A DNA stretch of 6,890 nucleotides from CAZOIA01 sp964579675 (GCA_964579675.1 CAZOIA010000264.1:1-6890), one strand, 5' to 3'. Numbered from the stretch's first letter, positions 1-6,102 are shown. Translations and numbers: made by a program. Notes: generated by a model not told the origin, from the letters alone.

Positions 1-937
1 CGAACCCGCCACCGCTGTCCACCTGCCACTGGTAGGTCAGGCTCGCACCCGCCGCGGTCACGCTGAACGTCGCCGTCTCGCCCGGGCACTTCGTGGCATC
101 CGCCGGGTGGGCGGTGAGCGACGTCTCGTCAAGCACCGTCAGAGTAGCCGCCGTCGAGGTCTCGCTGCCGCAATCTCCGGTTACCACGCAGCGGTACTGG
201 TTCCCGTTATCGCCGGTCGTCACGACGGGCGTCGTGTACGACGAGTCGGTCGCGCCGGGGATGTCCCCGAACCCGCCTCCGCTGTCCAATTGCCACTGAT
301 AGGTCAGGTTCGTGCCGTCCGCGGTCACGCTGAACGTCGCCGTCTCGCCCGGGCACTTCGTCGCATCCGCCGGGTGGGAGGTGATCGCCGTCGTCTCGTT
401 CACCGTGAGGGTGGCCGCCGTCGAGGTCTCACTCCCGCAATCGCCGGTTACCACGCAGTGGTACTGGTTGCCGTTATCGCCGGTCGTCAAGACGGGCGTC
501 GTGTACGACGAGTCGGTCGCGCCGGGGATGTCGGAGAACCCGCTACCGCTGTCCAACTGCCACTGATAGGTCAGGCTCGCACCCGCCGCGGTCACGCTGA
601 ACGTCGCCGTTTCGCCCGGGCACTTCGTCGCATCCGCCGGGTGGGTCGTGATCGATGTCTCGTCAAGCACCGTCAGCGTCGCCGGGTCCGAGGTCACCGC
701 CCCGTTACAAGCGCCGTCCACTATGCAGCGATACTGGTTCCCGTCATCGGCGGTCGTCAAGACGGGCGTCGTGTACGACGAGTCGGTGGCGCCGGGGATG
801 TCCCCGAACCCGCCTCCGCTGTCCAACTGCCACTGGTAGGTCAGGTTCGTGCCATTCGCGGTCACGCTGAACGTCGCCGTTTCGCCCGGGCACTTCGTCG
901 CATCCGCCGGGTGGGCGGTGATCGCCGTCGTCTCGTT
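1..937 (-). repeat. Higher-order duplication of a two-Ig-domain unit (about 534-537 bp)
   Basis: The last four Ig domains alternate between two types. Domains 4 and 6 start NETTAIT and have GTNLTYQW; domains 5 and 7 start LDETS and have AGASLTYQW. Matching points lie 537 bp apart (937 and 400) and 534 bp apart (664 and 130). This is what duplication of a domain pair would leave, not stepwise single-domain duplication. Domain 7 is cut by the window edge after 43 residues. Confidence 0.85.
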
Positions 938-1738
938 CACCGTCAGCGTGGCCGCGCTCGAGGTCGCGCTGTCGCAGTTATTGCTGGCCACGCAATCATA
1001 GTCGCCCGCGTCGTCCGCCGTGACCGAAGCGATGGTATAACTGGATTCCGTCGCGCCCGAGATGTCATTGCCATCTTTACGCCACTGGTAGCTCAACGGG
1101 TCCGAGCCCGAGCCAGACACCGAGAACGTCACCGATTCGCCCGGACACTTGGTATCGGAACTCGGGTGATCGGTGATCGACGGGGCCGTCCGCAACGTCA
1201 ACGCCCCCGCATCCGACTCCGCCGGGCCCCCACAGCCGCCGCTCACCACGCAGGTGTAGTCCCCCTCGTCGCTGGCGTCCGCGTTGGCAATCTGCAGCGT
1301 ATCCGTGGTCGCGCCCGAAATGTCACCGCCGTCGGTGAGGTCAACCCCGTCCTTTTGCCACTGGTAGGAAAACGGCGTCCCCTCGGGCGTCGCGTGCACA
1401 TAGAATGTCGCTGTGGCGTCCGGGCACACGTCCTGGTCGTTTGGCTGGTCCGTGAACTCTGTGTCGGGCTTCACCTCCAGCGTTGCCTCGTTCGAGATGA
1501 CAGCGCGCCCTCTGTGGCTCCACACCCGACAACGATAATCCCCGGCGTCGGCGGGGACGGCCGAGGCGATCGTGTAGCAGTCGCCGGTGACGCCGGCGAT
1601 ATCCTCCCATTCCTGGACAACCGAGTTGTACTTCTGCCATTGGTAGCTCAAAGGCGGGCTGCCGGTCACCACCACACAGAGCTCCGCCGGGTCGTTCCCG
1701 CAGACCTGCTCGTCCGCCGGATGTTCGTCGATCGTGGG
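1..1738 (-). repeat. Tandem Ig-like domain repeats, about 252-279 bp each, six complete and one partial
   Basis: A tyrosine-glutamine-tryptophan core (SYQW or TYQW) recurs, with its tyrosine codon near positions 1645, 1366, 1090, 838, 568, 301 and 34, giving spacings of 279, 276, 252, 270, 267 and 267 bp. Each unit has a cysteine near its start (often KCPGE), the TYQW strand, an SSYT turn, a YxC strand and an ATLTV-type end, the pattern of bacterial I-set or Ig_3-like domains. The first three units (residues 698-964) are diverged. The last four (residues 965 to the edge) are nearly identical, which implies recent expansion. They probably act as a stalk or adhesive/glycan-binding arm for the protease. 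The number of further copies beyond the left edge cannot be seen. Confidence 0.92.
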
Positions 1739-3829
1739 ATAAGCGGGCACGGCGGTCATCGTCGCAAGCGCGTCCACTTTCCCGTAGCCCCAGGTATCAT
1801 TGGGTACCGCCCCCGTGTGAGTGTCAGCCCTTGCGTTATCGACGAGCAGTTCCTCGCAACTGTCGGGCTCGGGCGTAGCACTCCCGGTCGGCTCGAGGAA
1901 CGGGTGTCGCTCAAGCATGAGTGCGATGGTGCCCGTCACGTGCGCGCTGGCCAGGCTCGTTCCCTGCAGCGTGCCGTGCTGGTTGGACGCGTCAAAGCCG
2001 ATGAAGGTCACGTCGTCGGGCAACAGGCCGGTCCAGTCGGACGACTTGGCCGACATGACGATCTCGCCCGGGGCGGTGATTTCGGGCTTCTGGCCGGTGT
2101 CGTTGGGGTCTCGGCTGGGTCCGATGCCGCTCACGTCGGAGATGTCACCCTCAGCGGTGCCGTCGGGGCCCACCCTGGTCACATAACTGCCGACCGCGAT
2201 AACCTCCAGGGCGGTCGCCCCGCCGGAAACGGTCCTGAGGGAATCAGCCGCCTGTGCACCCCAGATCGTCCGGTCATAGAAGTGGGCATCTTCCGCGTAG
2301 GGAATCCACATATCGAGCGTGCCGGACCCGCTCGTGTTGTTCGTATTCACGCGCCAGAAGAAGTCCTCGTATTCGGGGGCAGTCACGACGAGTTCGACCT
2401 CGATGACAACGTGGTGACATTGGTTGCCCACATTGTTGGTGTCGGTGCTGTCGATCTGGACAGTCCCTACGGGATCCTCCTGCTCGTCCTTCAGGATCCA
2501 GGTGCCGCTGCCTCCCGGGAGCACGTTGCCAGTGGTGTCGCGATAGTACCACTGAGTCAGATTCTGTGACTCATAGAGATCGACACTGACCGTAATCGTC
2601 CCGCCGTCATTCCAGATGTCCAGGTAGAACGTGCCCGAGCTCTCTTGGGGGGCCCGGATCATCGTCCACTTGGATGATGGCGAAGTGCCATAGGAGGCGT
2701 GCGTATCCCGATCCGCACCGACACCCACGAAATTGTCGCCGGCGTTTCCCGCAGACATGCACACGATCTTGCCGGGCCCGGTGAGGTCGCTGAGCGAGGT
2801 CTCATAAGCGGACGTGCCGTCGTGAGGGCCCCAGTTCGAGCCCAGGCTGACGTTGACCACCGCGGACTTGTCCGCCGCCTCGGCCTTTTGGAAGATGTAA
2901 TCGACAGCATCGACAATCCTGTCGGTCAGTCCGTCGGTCTTGACCACGATCAGGTCGGCGGCCGGTGCCACGCCCACGTACCCCCCGTTCGCCAGGCCGT
3001 TGCCGGCGGCGACACCCGCCACGTGCGTCCCGTGCCCATTAGGATCCGTCTCGCGAACGACGTTGGCCGGCGAGCCGTCCAGTTCGTCGTCGATGTCGGT
3101 TTTCGTCCACTGGGTGCCGTAGGCAAACTCGGAAGGATTAGGCCCCCCCGTGTCCGTCTGGTCCCAGACAAAAAGGATGCGGCTCAGATCATCGTCCGCA
3201 TTTCGGAAGTCCCAGTGTGACCAGTCGATCCCGGAGTCCACAATGCCGACGATCACATCGGTTCCTTCGTAAGCGTCGGGAGATCCTCCCGTCCCGGCAT
3301 GCACATCGTCGGCATTAATCTCCGCAACACTGACGTCAAGGTTGTACTGAAGCTGATGCGCCGCCTCCAATCGGACCACGCTGGCGCCGGCTGCCACCTG
3401 GGCGATCCGGCTTGCGGGGATGGTGGCGGTCATCACGGTCGGCAGCGGCGTCCCAACCTGCCCTCCTGCCGTGCGGACCAAATCTGCTGTGTCATTCGCA
3501 CGACCGGCCTCGAAGCGAACGAAGCAATGGACCCCGATCTGACCGTCGCGGCCGACCTCAAGGCACGGGGCGTCCAATGTCATGACGGCCCGCCCCGCTC
3601 CCTGCGCGCGTACGATCCGGGCGATCATCGGATCGAGCTTGGACAACACGGCAGGCGACAGTGCCGTGCCGGCATCAGGGGTTTGGCCGTGCGCGCTGAA
3701 GGTCGGCCAGACGGCCAAGCCGACCACTATGAGTGCAACCATGCCCGGCGCCGTCACCCACTTCGATGCCAGACAGACAGCCTGGCTGCGTCGGTCATAC
3801 CGGCTGAGAAGCGATTTCCGCACGTGCAT
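1..3829 (-). CDS. Secreted S8 subtilisin-like serine protease with C-terminal Ig-like repeats (3' end outside window)
   Basis: The minus strand is open without a stop from ATG 3829 to the window edge (1276 codons, 3' partial). An AGAGGA-type ribosome binding site lies 8-9 nt upstream of the ATG. Residues 1-26 are basic and 27-41 hydrophobic, with likely signal cleavage near FSAHG (46-48), so the product is exported. Residues about 85-180 look like an S8 propeptide. The catalytic residues are Asp198 (VGIVDSGID), His266 (NGHGTHVAG), oxyanion Asn362 (SAGNAG) and Ser625 (GTSLASAHVTG), all intact. The stretch RILFVWDQTD after Asp198 and about 260 residues between Asn362 and Ser625 (about 66 in subtilisin) resemble Csp-like S8 enzymes, which carry a beta-sandwich insertion there; that subfamily call is from memory. 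Ig-like domains begin near residues 698, 788, 882, 967, 1056, 1144 and 1234. It probably degrades extracellular or surface protein; the substrate is unknown. The missing C-terminus could hold a sorting signal. Confidence 0.93.
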   Translation of the reverse strand, partial: MHVRKSLLSRYDRRSQAVCLASKWVTAPGMVALIVVGLAVWPTFSAHGQTPDAGTALSPAVLSKLDPMIARIVRAQGAGRAVMTLDAPCLEVGRDGQIGVHCFVRFEAGRANDTADLVRTAGGQVGTPLPTVMTATIPASRIAQVAAGASVVRLEAAHQLQYNLDVSVAEINADDVHAGTGGSPDAYEGTDVIVGIVDSGIDWSHWDFRNADDDLSRILFVWDQTDTGGPNPSEFAYGTQWTKTDIDDELDGSPANVVRETDPNGHGTHVAGVAAGNGLANGGYVGVAPAADLIVVKTDGLTDRIVDAVDYIFQKAEAADKSAVVNVSLGSNWGPHDGTSAYETSLSDLTGPGKIVCMSAGNAGDNFVGVGADRDTHASYGTSPSSKWTMIRAPQESSGTFYLDIWNDGGTITVSVDLYESQNLTQWYYRDTTGNVLPGGSGTWILKDEQEDPVGTVQIDSTDTNNVGNQCHHVVIEVELVVTAPEYEDFFWRVNTNNTSGSGTLDMWIPYAEDAHFYDRTIWGAQAADSLRTVSGGATALEVIAVGSYVTRVGPDGTAEGDISDVSGIGPSRDPNDTGQKPEITAPGEIVMSAKSSDWTGLLPDDVTFIGFDASNQHGTLQGTSLASAHVTGTIALMLERHPFLEPTGSATPEPDSCEELLVDNARADTHTGAVPNDTWGYGKVDALATMTAVPAYPTIDEHPADEQVCGNDPAELCVVVTGSPPLSYQWQKYNSVVQEWEDIAGVTGDCYTIASAVPADAGDYRCRVWSHRGRAVISNEATLEVKPDTEFTDQPNDQDVCPDATATFYVHATPEGTPFSYQWQKDGVDLTDGGDISGATTDTLQIANADASDEGDYTCVVSGGCGGPAESDAGALTLRTAPSITDHPSSDTKCPGESVTFSVSGSGSDPLSYQWRKDGNDISGATESSYTIASVTADDAGDYDCVASNNCDSATSSAATLTVNETTAITAHPADATKCPGETATFSVTANGTNLTYQWQLDSGGGFGDIPGATDSSYTTPVLTTADDGNQYRCIVDGACNGAVTSDPATLTVLDETSITTHPADATKCPGETATFSVTAAGASLTYQWQLDSGSGFSDIPGATDSSYTTPVLTTGDNGNQYHCVVTGDCGSETSTAATLTVNETTAITSHPADATKCPGETATFSVTADGTNLTYQWQLDSGGGFGDIPGATDSSYTTPVVTTGDNGNQYRCVVTGDCGSETSTAATLTVLDETSLTAHPADATKCPGETATFSVTAAGASLTYQWQVDSGGGF

Positions 3830-3977
3830 TCTCAGTTTCCTCTCTGAAATGCGGGCCTTCCGCTATTGCCTCATCAACACCACGAACACAGGGCGGGCCA
3901 AGAGCTCTCTCGCATCGCCCTTCGTGGAAACGCCGCCGAGCCGACAGAACACATGGGTTCTTGCGGCTTAACCTTAC

Positions 3978-4015
3978 GACCCTATACGAGAATCCGTCAG
4001 GGTCCCTCTCGTATA
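3978..4015 (-). promoter_or_regulatory. Two overlapping, mutually exclusive hairpins in the protease leader
   Basis: A perfect 9-bp inverted repeat, TATACGAGA at 3983-3991 and TCTCGTATA at 4007-4015, encloses a 15-nt loop. A second perfect 6-bp repeat, GACCCT at 3978-3983 and AGGGTC at 3999-4004, pairs part of that loop with the bases next to the first stem. They share base 3983, and with no linker between the first stem's 3' strand and the second's, both cannot form together as a normal pseudoknot. The arrangement suggests alternative structures. As DNA it could equally be a protein-binding site. There is no U-run, so it is not an intrinsic terminator. Confidence 0.45.
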
Positions 4016-4103
4016 CTTGGAAGCCAACTCGCCAGCGGGTGGGTTGTGATGATGCCCCGGTTTCCCCAAGGTTCCCGGATGCGCCTCACCCCTCCGCCTT
4101 CTC

Positions 4104-4114
4104 GTGTCAGGCAC
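4104..4114. promoter_or_regulatory. Imperfect dyad GTGTCAGGCAC, possible downstream operator
   Basis: GTGTC and GGCAC form a 4-of-5 inverted repeat around one base. The sequence resembles the perfect dyad at 4152-4164, whose centre is about 49 bp away, and would fall at roughly +10 to +20 of the protease transcript. A repressor site is an inference from position and similarity. Confidence 0.25.
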
Positions 4115-4129
4115 CATTCCCGGTGTTGC

Positions 4130-4158
4130 ATTATAAGGCCACTGCGTCGGCGTGTCAA
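4130..4158 (-). promoter_or_regulatory. Perfect-consensus sigma70-type promoter for the protease
   Basis: On the minus strand TTGACA (4158 down to 4153) is followed by exactly 17 bp and then TATAAT (4135 down to 4130). Both hexamers match the housekeeping consensus at 12 of 12 positions with optimal spacing, which is very unlikely by chance in DNA this rich in GC. It points at the protease gene 300 bp downstream with no gene between. There is no extended -10 TG. A promoter this strong often needs a repressor, which fits the dyad over its -35 box. Confidence 0.78.
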
Positions 4159-4164
4159 GGACAC
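4152..4164. promoter_or_regulatory. Perfect 5-bp dyad GTGTC-AAG-GACAC over the -35 box
   Basis: GTGTC (4152-4156) and GACAC (4160-4164) are exact reverse complements around AAG. The dyad covers the whole -35 hexamer of the minus-strand promoter and also the AAGGA that would be the ribosome binding site of the small plus-strand frame at 4168. A bound protein would block RNA polymerase. Operator function is inferred; half sites of 5 bp can occur by chance. Confidence 0.35.
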
Positions 4165-4167
4165 TTT

Positions 4168-4529
4168 ATGGGACGTCGCAGCCCATTCCCATCTAACTCG
4201 CTGTCTCTGGAGGAGATGCATCGCCTGAGGACGCCCACCACTGCCGGGCTCGACATTGCCGAGCGATCGAACGGGAAGCAGGTGGGGTTGCAGATTCCCG
4301 GCGCGGGATAGACCTACGCGTCGTCGAGGAGCCGAAAGCGGGCCTGGTCGGGGTCGAGGCGCGGCCCACTACCGACATGCTGGCCGCTTCAGACGCGGGC
4401 AAGTTGATTGCCAATGCCGGGGCCGCCGGCAATCGGTGTATCGTTTACGGTCCATGTGCCGGTTCTGAATCCGTTCCCAGCACCGCAGGGGCGTTGTCCA
4501 CGGGCAACGGTCCCATAACCCGTTGCTAA
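4168..4529 (+). pseudogene. Doubtful small gene, or frameshifted gene, of unknown family
   Basis: ATG 4168 has a good ribosome binding site, AAGGA at 4157-4161, six bases upstream. The frame gives 47 residues beginning MGRRSPFPSNSLSLEEMHRL and stops at TAG 4309-4311. A different frame then continues from about 4311 (DLRVVEEPKAGLVGVEARP) for 72 codons to TAA 4527-4529. Both parts show coding-like composition, with GC-rich third positions and a balanced residue mix, and together would make about 120 residues. This could be one gene broken by a single-base indel, either real or a sequencing error, or two unrelated chance frames. I recognise no family, and no plus-strand promoter is obvious. Confidence 0.3.
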
Positions 4530-4580
4530 CAAAAAGCTTACAATAGCGTTCCACACCGGGGACGTGCGATCTGTTGCATT

Positions 4581-4600
4581 GGGTCAACAGTCGGTGACCC
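4581..4600. promoter_or_regulatory. Perfect dyad GGGTCA-N8-TGACCC, candidate activator site
   Basis: GGGTCA (4581-4586) and TGACCC (4595-4600) are exact reverse complements around 8 bases. The centre lies about 143 bp upstream of the predicted sigma54 start near 4734, within the usual range for enhancer-binding-protein sites. There is no clean T-run after it, which argues against a terminator. The activator identity is unknown. Confidence 0.35.
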
Positions 4601-4640
4601 GTCTGGTTTGTTCTCGCGGCGAGGTGCCGCCCGGGAACGG

Positions 4641-4671
4641 CTGTAACTCATTGCCTTTAGGACGTTTACAG
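4641..4671. promoter_or_regulatory. Dyad CTGTAA-N19-TTACAG upstream of the PilZ promoter
   Basis: CTGTAA (4641-4646) and TTACAG (4666-4671) are exact reverse complements separated by 19 bases, centred about 78 bp before the predicted start. It could be a second regulator site, but six-base arms this far apart are weak evidence alone. Confidence 0.2.
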
Positions 4672-4707
4672 GATACGACTGGATTTGGCCGCGAAGGGAC
4701 GCGAGGT

Positions 4708-4722
4708 TGGCCCGATTCTTGC
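4708..4722 (+). promoter_or_regulatory. Sigma54 (RpoN)-type -24/-12 promoter for the PilZ gene
   Basis: TGGCCCGATTCTTGC matches the consensus TGGCACG-N4-TTGC with one mismatch. The invariant GG (4709-4710) and GC (4721-4722) are separated by exactly 10 bases, as sigma54 requires. The predicted transcript start is near 4734, giving a leader of about 40 nt before ATG 4774. Sigma54 promoters need an ATP-dependent activator, and dyads lie 60-150 bp upstream. Confidence 0.6.
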
Positions 4723-4773
4723 GTGTAGTGCAAGGTGGCCGGGGGATATACCGACGATGGCTGCGGAAGTAAC

Positions 4774-5142
4774 ATGATGGACGAGGAACGTCGCCAACAT
4801 CGCCGACTTGCCATACACCTCCCGCTGGAATGTTATCCCAGCCGCTTGGGGCCGGAGCGGGCGGTGCGTACGGTAACGGGGAATATCAGCACCGGCGGGT
4901 TGTACTTCGAGGTGGACCTGCTGGACGAGGTAGCGGTGCCTGAAGTCCGCTCATTGCTCAACATCGGCCTGACCGTTCCGCCCGGCGACGGCCACTTTCC
5001 CTATGAGGGCCGAGTCACCACCATTGGCGAGGTGGTACGCTGCGACCCGCCGAGGAAACCACCGCTGCCGGACCCGGACGCGCCACCCCCGCGGATGGGC
5101 GTGGCTGTACGGTTCCGCGAACCATTGAAGCTCGCCTTCTGA
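4774..5142 (+). CDS. PilZ-domain protein, probable cyclic-di-GMP effector
   Basis: A single-domain cytoplasmic protein of 122 residues. Counting from ATG 4774, the two PilZ ligand motifs are present: the arginine motif ERRQHRR at 5-11 (RxxxR) and NISTGG at 37-42 (NxSxxG). Residues 43-86 fit the following beta-barrel strands, 91-107 are a proline-rich loop, and MGVAVRF (108-114) fits the closing strand. Most PilZ domains of about 100-120 residues bind c-di-GMP and alter motility, polysaccharide or gene expression; the partner here cannot be told. Start choice: GGAAG at 4765-4769 serves ATG 4774 or, with better spacing (7 nt), ATG 4777. An in-frame GTG at 4735 would sit at the predicted transcript start and lacks a ribosome binding site. 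The gene follows a sigma54-type promoter and stands alone. Confidence 0.88.
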   Translation: MMDEERRQHRRLAIHLPLECYPSRLGPERAVRTVTGNISTGGLYFEVDLLDEVAVPEVRSLLNIGLTVPPGDGHFPYEGRVTTIGEVVRCDPPRKPPLPDPDAPPPRMGVAVRFREPLKLAF

Positions 5143-5143
5143 C

Positions 5144-5962
5144 TCATTCGAGCGGACCTGCTTTCTGCCCTTCGATCTGGCAAGGCACGATTGCCAGGCC
5201 GTGGACCGCGGCGGCCAGGGCGATGGCGGCGGTCTCGGTTCGCAGCACGTTGGGTCCGATGGAAACGGGCAACGCGCCGGCGGCGATCAGCATGTCCAGT
5301 TCAGCGTCGCTCCATCCGCCTTCGGGCCCGACAAACGCGAGGATTTCCTCCGCCCTGGCCAGCTCGTTGAGCAGGCTCGTGATCAGTGGGACGACGCGGC
5401 CCTCGGCCGGCCGCTCGGGGTGCGGCGCCAAGCCCGTACCGCAGGCGAGGAAAGGGCGTGCGGGGGCGGCCACGATCGCCCCACCGAAGCCGGGCACGTC
5501 GCCCACCACTTCCTTCAGCTTGCGGGGTTCGTTCAGTGCCGGCAGCCAGCACTGTCCGGATTGCTTGGCGGCCTCGATGGTCGTTCGCCGCCACTTGCGG
5601 CGTCTGTGGATGGACGCGGACGGGATGCTCCGCTCGGTGATGAGCGGTTGGATACTCGCCGCGCCCAGCTCGGTGCACTTCTCGATCAGCATGTCCTGTC
5701 TGGGGCCCTTGGGCAGGGCCACCGCGAGCGTGACGCGGGGAACCGGCCTTGCCCGGAACACCAGCTCGCCAATCGCCACCTCGACGTCCGCCGGTTCTGC
5801 GGAAAGGATTCTGCCAGTGGCCTCATGACCCCGGCCGTCGAATAGGACAACCATATCCCCGCCCGATAATCGCCTCGGGCCCCGGGCATGCCTGGCCTCG
5901 GGGTCGGCCAACCGGACGATACCGGGCGAAAGAGCCTCCACATGGAACCGCGGGGCAATCAT
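5144..5962 (-). CDS. rsmE: 16S rRNA (uracil1498-N3)-methyltransferase RsmE
   Basis: A 272-residue SPOUT-class enzyme that uses S-adenosylmethionine to methylate N3 of U1498 in helix 44 of 16S rRNA, acting on the assembled small subunit. Counting from ATG 5962, residues 1-70 form the PUA-like RNA-binding domain (APRFHVE, then a conserved HARG region). The catalytic domain shows KGPRQDMLIEKCTELG (85-100), EAAKQSGQCWLP (130-141), FVGPEGGWS (210-218) and IGPNVLRTETAA (235-246); the last two build the knotted cofactor site. It is slightly longer than the usual 240-250 residues, mainly from a proline- and arginine-rich loop near 174-192. A GTG at 5983 would add seven residues that do not look like the family's start. 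It converges on the PilZ gene with one base between the stops. Confidence 0.96.
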   Translation of the reverse strand: MIAPRFHVEALSPGIVRLADPEARHARGPRRLSGGDMVVLFDGRGHEATGRILSAEPADVEVAIGELVFRARPVPRVTLAVALPKGPRQDMLIEKCTELGAASIQPLITERSIPSASIHRRRKWRRTTIEAAKQSGQCWLPALNEPRKLKEVVGDVPGFGGAIVAAPARPFLACGTGLAPHPERPAEGRVVPLITSLLNELARAEEILAFVGPEGGWSDAELDMLIAAGALPVSIGPNVLRTETAAIALAAAVHGLAIVPCQIEGQKAGPLE

Positions 5963-5968
5963 TCTCGC

Positions 5969-5997
5969 ATTATCCGAGCCCACTATGACCGGTGCAA
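5969..5997 (-). promoter_or_regulatory. Candidate promoter giving a leaderless rsmE mRNA
   Basis: On the minus strand TTGCAC (5997 down to 5992), a 17-bp spacer and GATAAT (5974 down to 5969) form a fair sigma70-type promoter (3 of 6 and 5 of 6 matches). The first transcribed base, 7 nt after the -10 box, would be the A of ATG 5962. No ribosome binding site precedes ATG 5962 or GTG 5983, which fits leaderless translation. Confidence 0.4.
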
Positions 5998-6102
5998 TGA
6001 AGTCGCCCGGACGGTCGGCCGATGGTCATTGTGCCGGGAGCGGGAGCACCGGGCCAGGCTCCGGGGAACGACCCACGGGAGCCGGCCTCGGGAGAGCCAT
6101 CT

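Larger units (their letters stand above)
3830..4123 (-). promoter_or_regulatory. Predicted 5' leader of the protease mRNA, about 294 nt
   Basis: If transcription starts about 7 nt after the consensus -10 box at 4130-4135, the mRNA begins near 4123 and carries about 294 nt before ATG 3829. Apart from the ribosome binding site at about 3838-3843 I see no convincing reading frame in it. It contains overlapping inverted repeats at 3978-4015, so it may be a regulatory leader. It does not match a riboswitch class I can recognise by eye. The start site is inferred from promoter geometry only. Confidence 0.5.
4530..4707. other. Non-coding stretch upstream of the PilZ promoter
   Basis: No reading frame here has a start, ribosome binding site and coding-like composition together. 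It begins with a locally AT-rich patch (AAAAAGCTTACAAT around 4531-4544) in otherwise GC-rich DNA and contains two perfect dyads described separately. It most likely serves as the control region of the PilZ gene. Confidence 0.5.

Noticed and set aside
1..937. CRISPR-like or other non-coding direct repeats
   Set aside because: The repeat unit is about 267-270 bp, in frame, and translates into Ig-like domains; there are no short repeats with unique spacers.
107..2569. An 820-codon open plus-strand frame through the Ig and protease region
   Set aside because: It is the antisense shadow of the protease gene. Its product is a repetitive Arg/Val/Gly-rich sequence mirroring the Ig repeats, without known motifs, while the minus-strand frame gives an intact catalytic triad and signal peptide.
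2699..3847. Further plus-strand frames over the protease N-terminal half
   Set aside because: They are opposite the catalytic domain and signal peptide, Arg/His-rich, and lack motifs; explained by high GC content.
3830..4123. Cyclic-di-GMP or other known riboswitch in the protease leader
   Set aside because: I looked because a PilZ gene is nearby, but could not find the conserved GEMM core or another recognisable class; only the overlapping hairpins are supported.
3866..4228. Open frames on both strands upstream of the protease
   Set aside because: Arg/Pro-rich products, no good ribosome binding sites, and they span the consensus promoter and leader hairpins.
4735..4776. GTG 4735 as start of the PilZ protein
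   Set aside because: It lies at the predicted sigma54 transcript start, has no ribosome binding site, and the added 13 residues look unlike the family; ATG 4774/4777 has GGAAG upstream.
5201..5845. Plus-strand frames of about 200 codons opposite rsmE
   Set aside because: Shadow of rsmE, whose family motifs are unmistakable on the minus strand.
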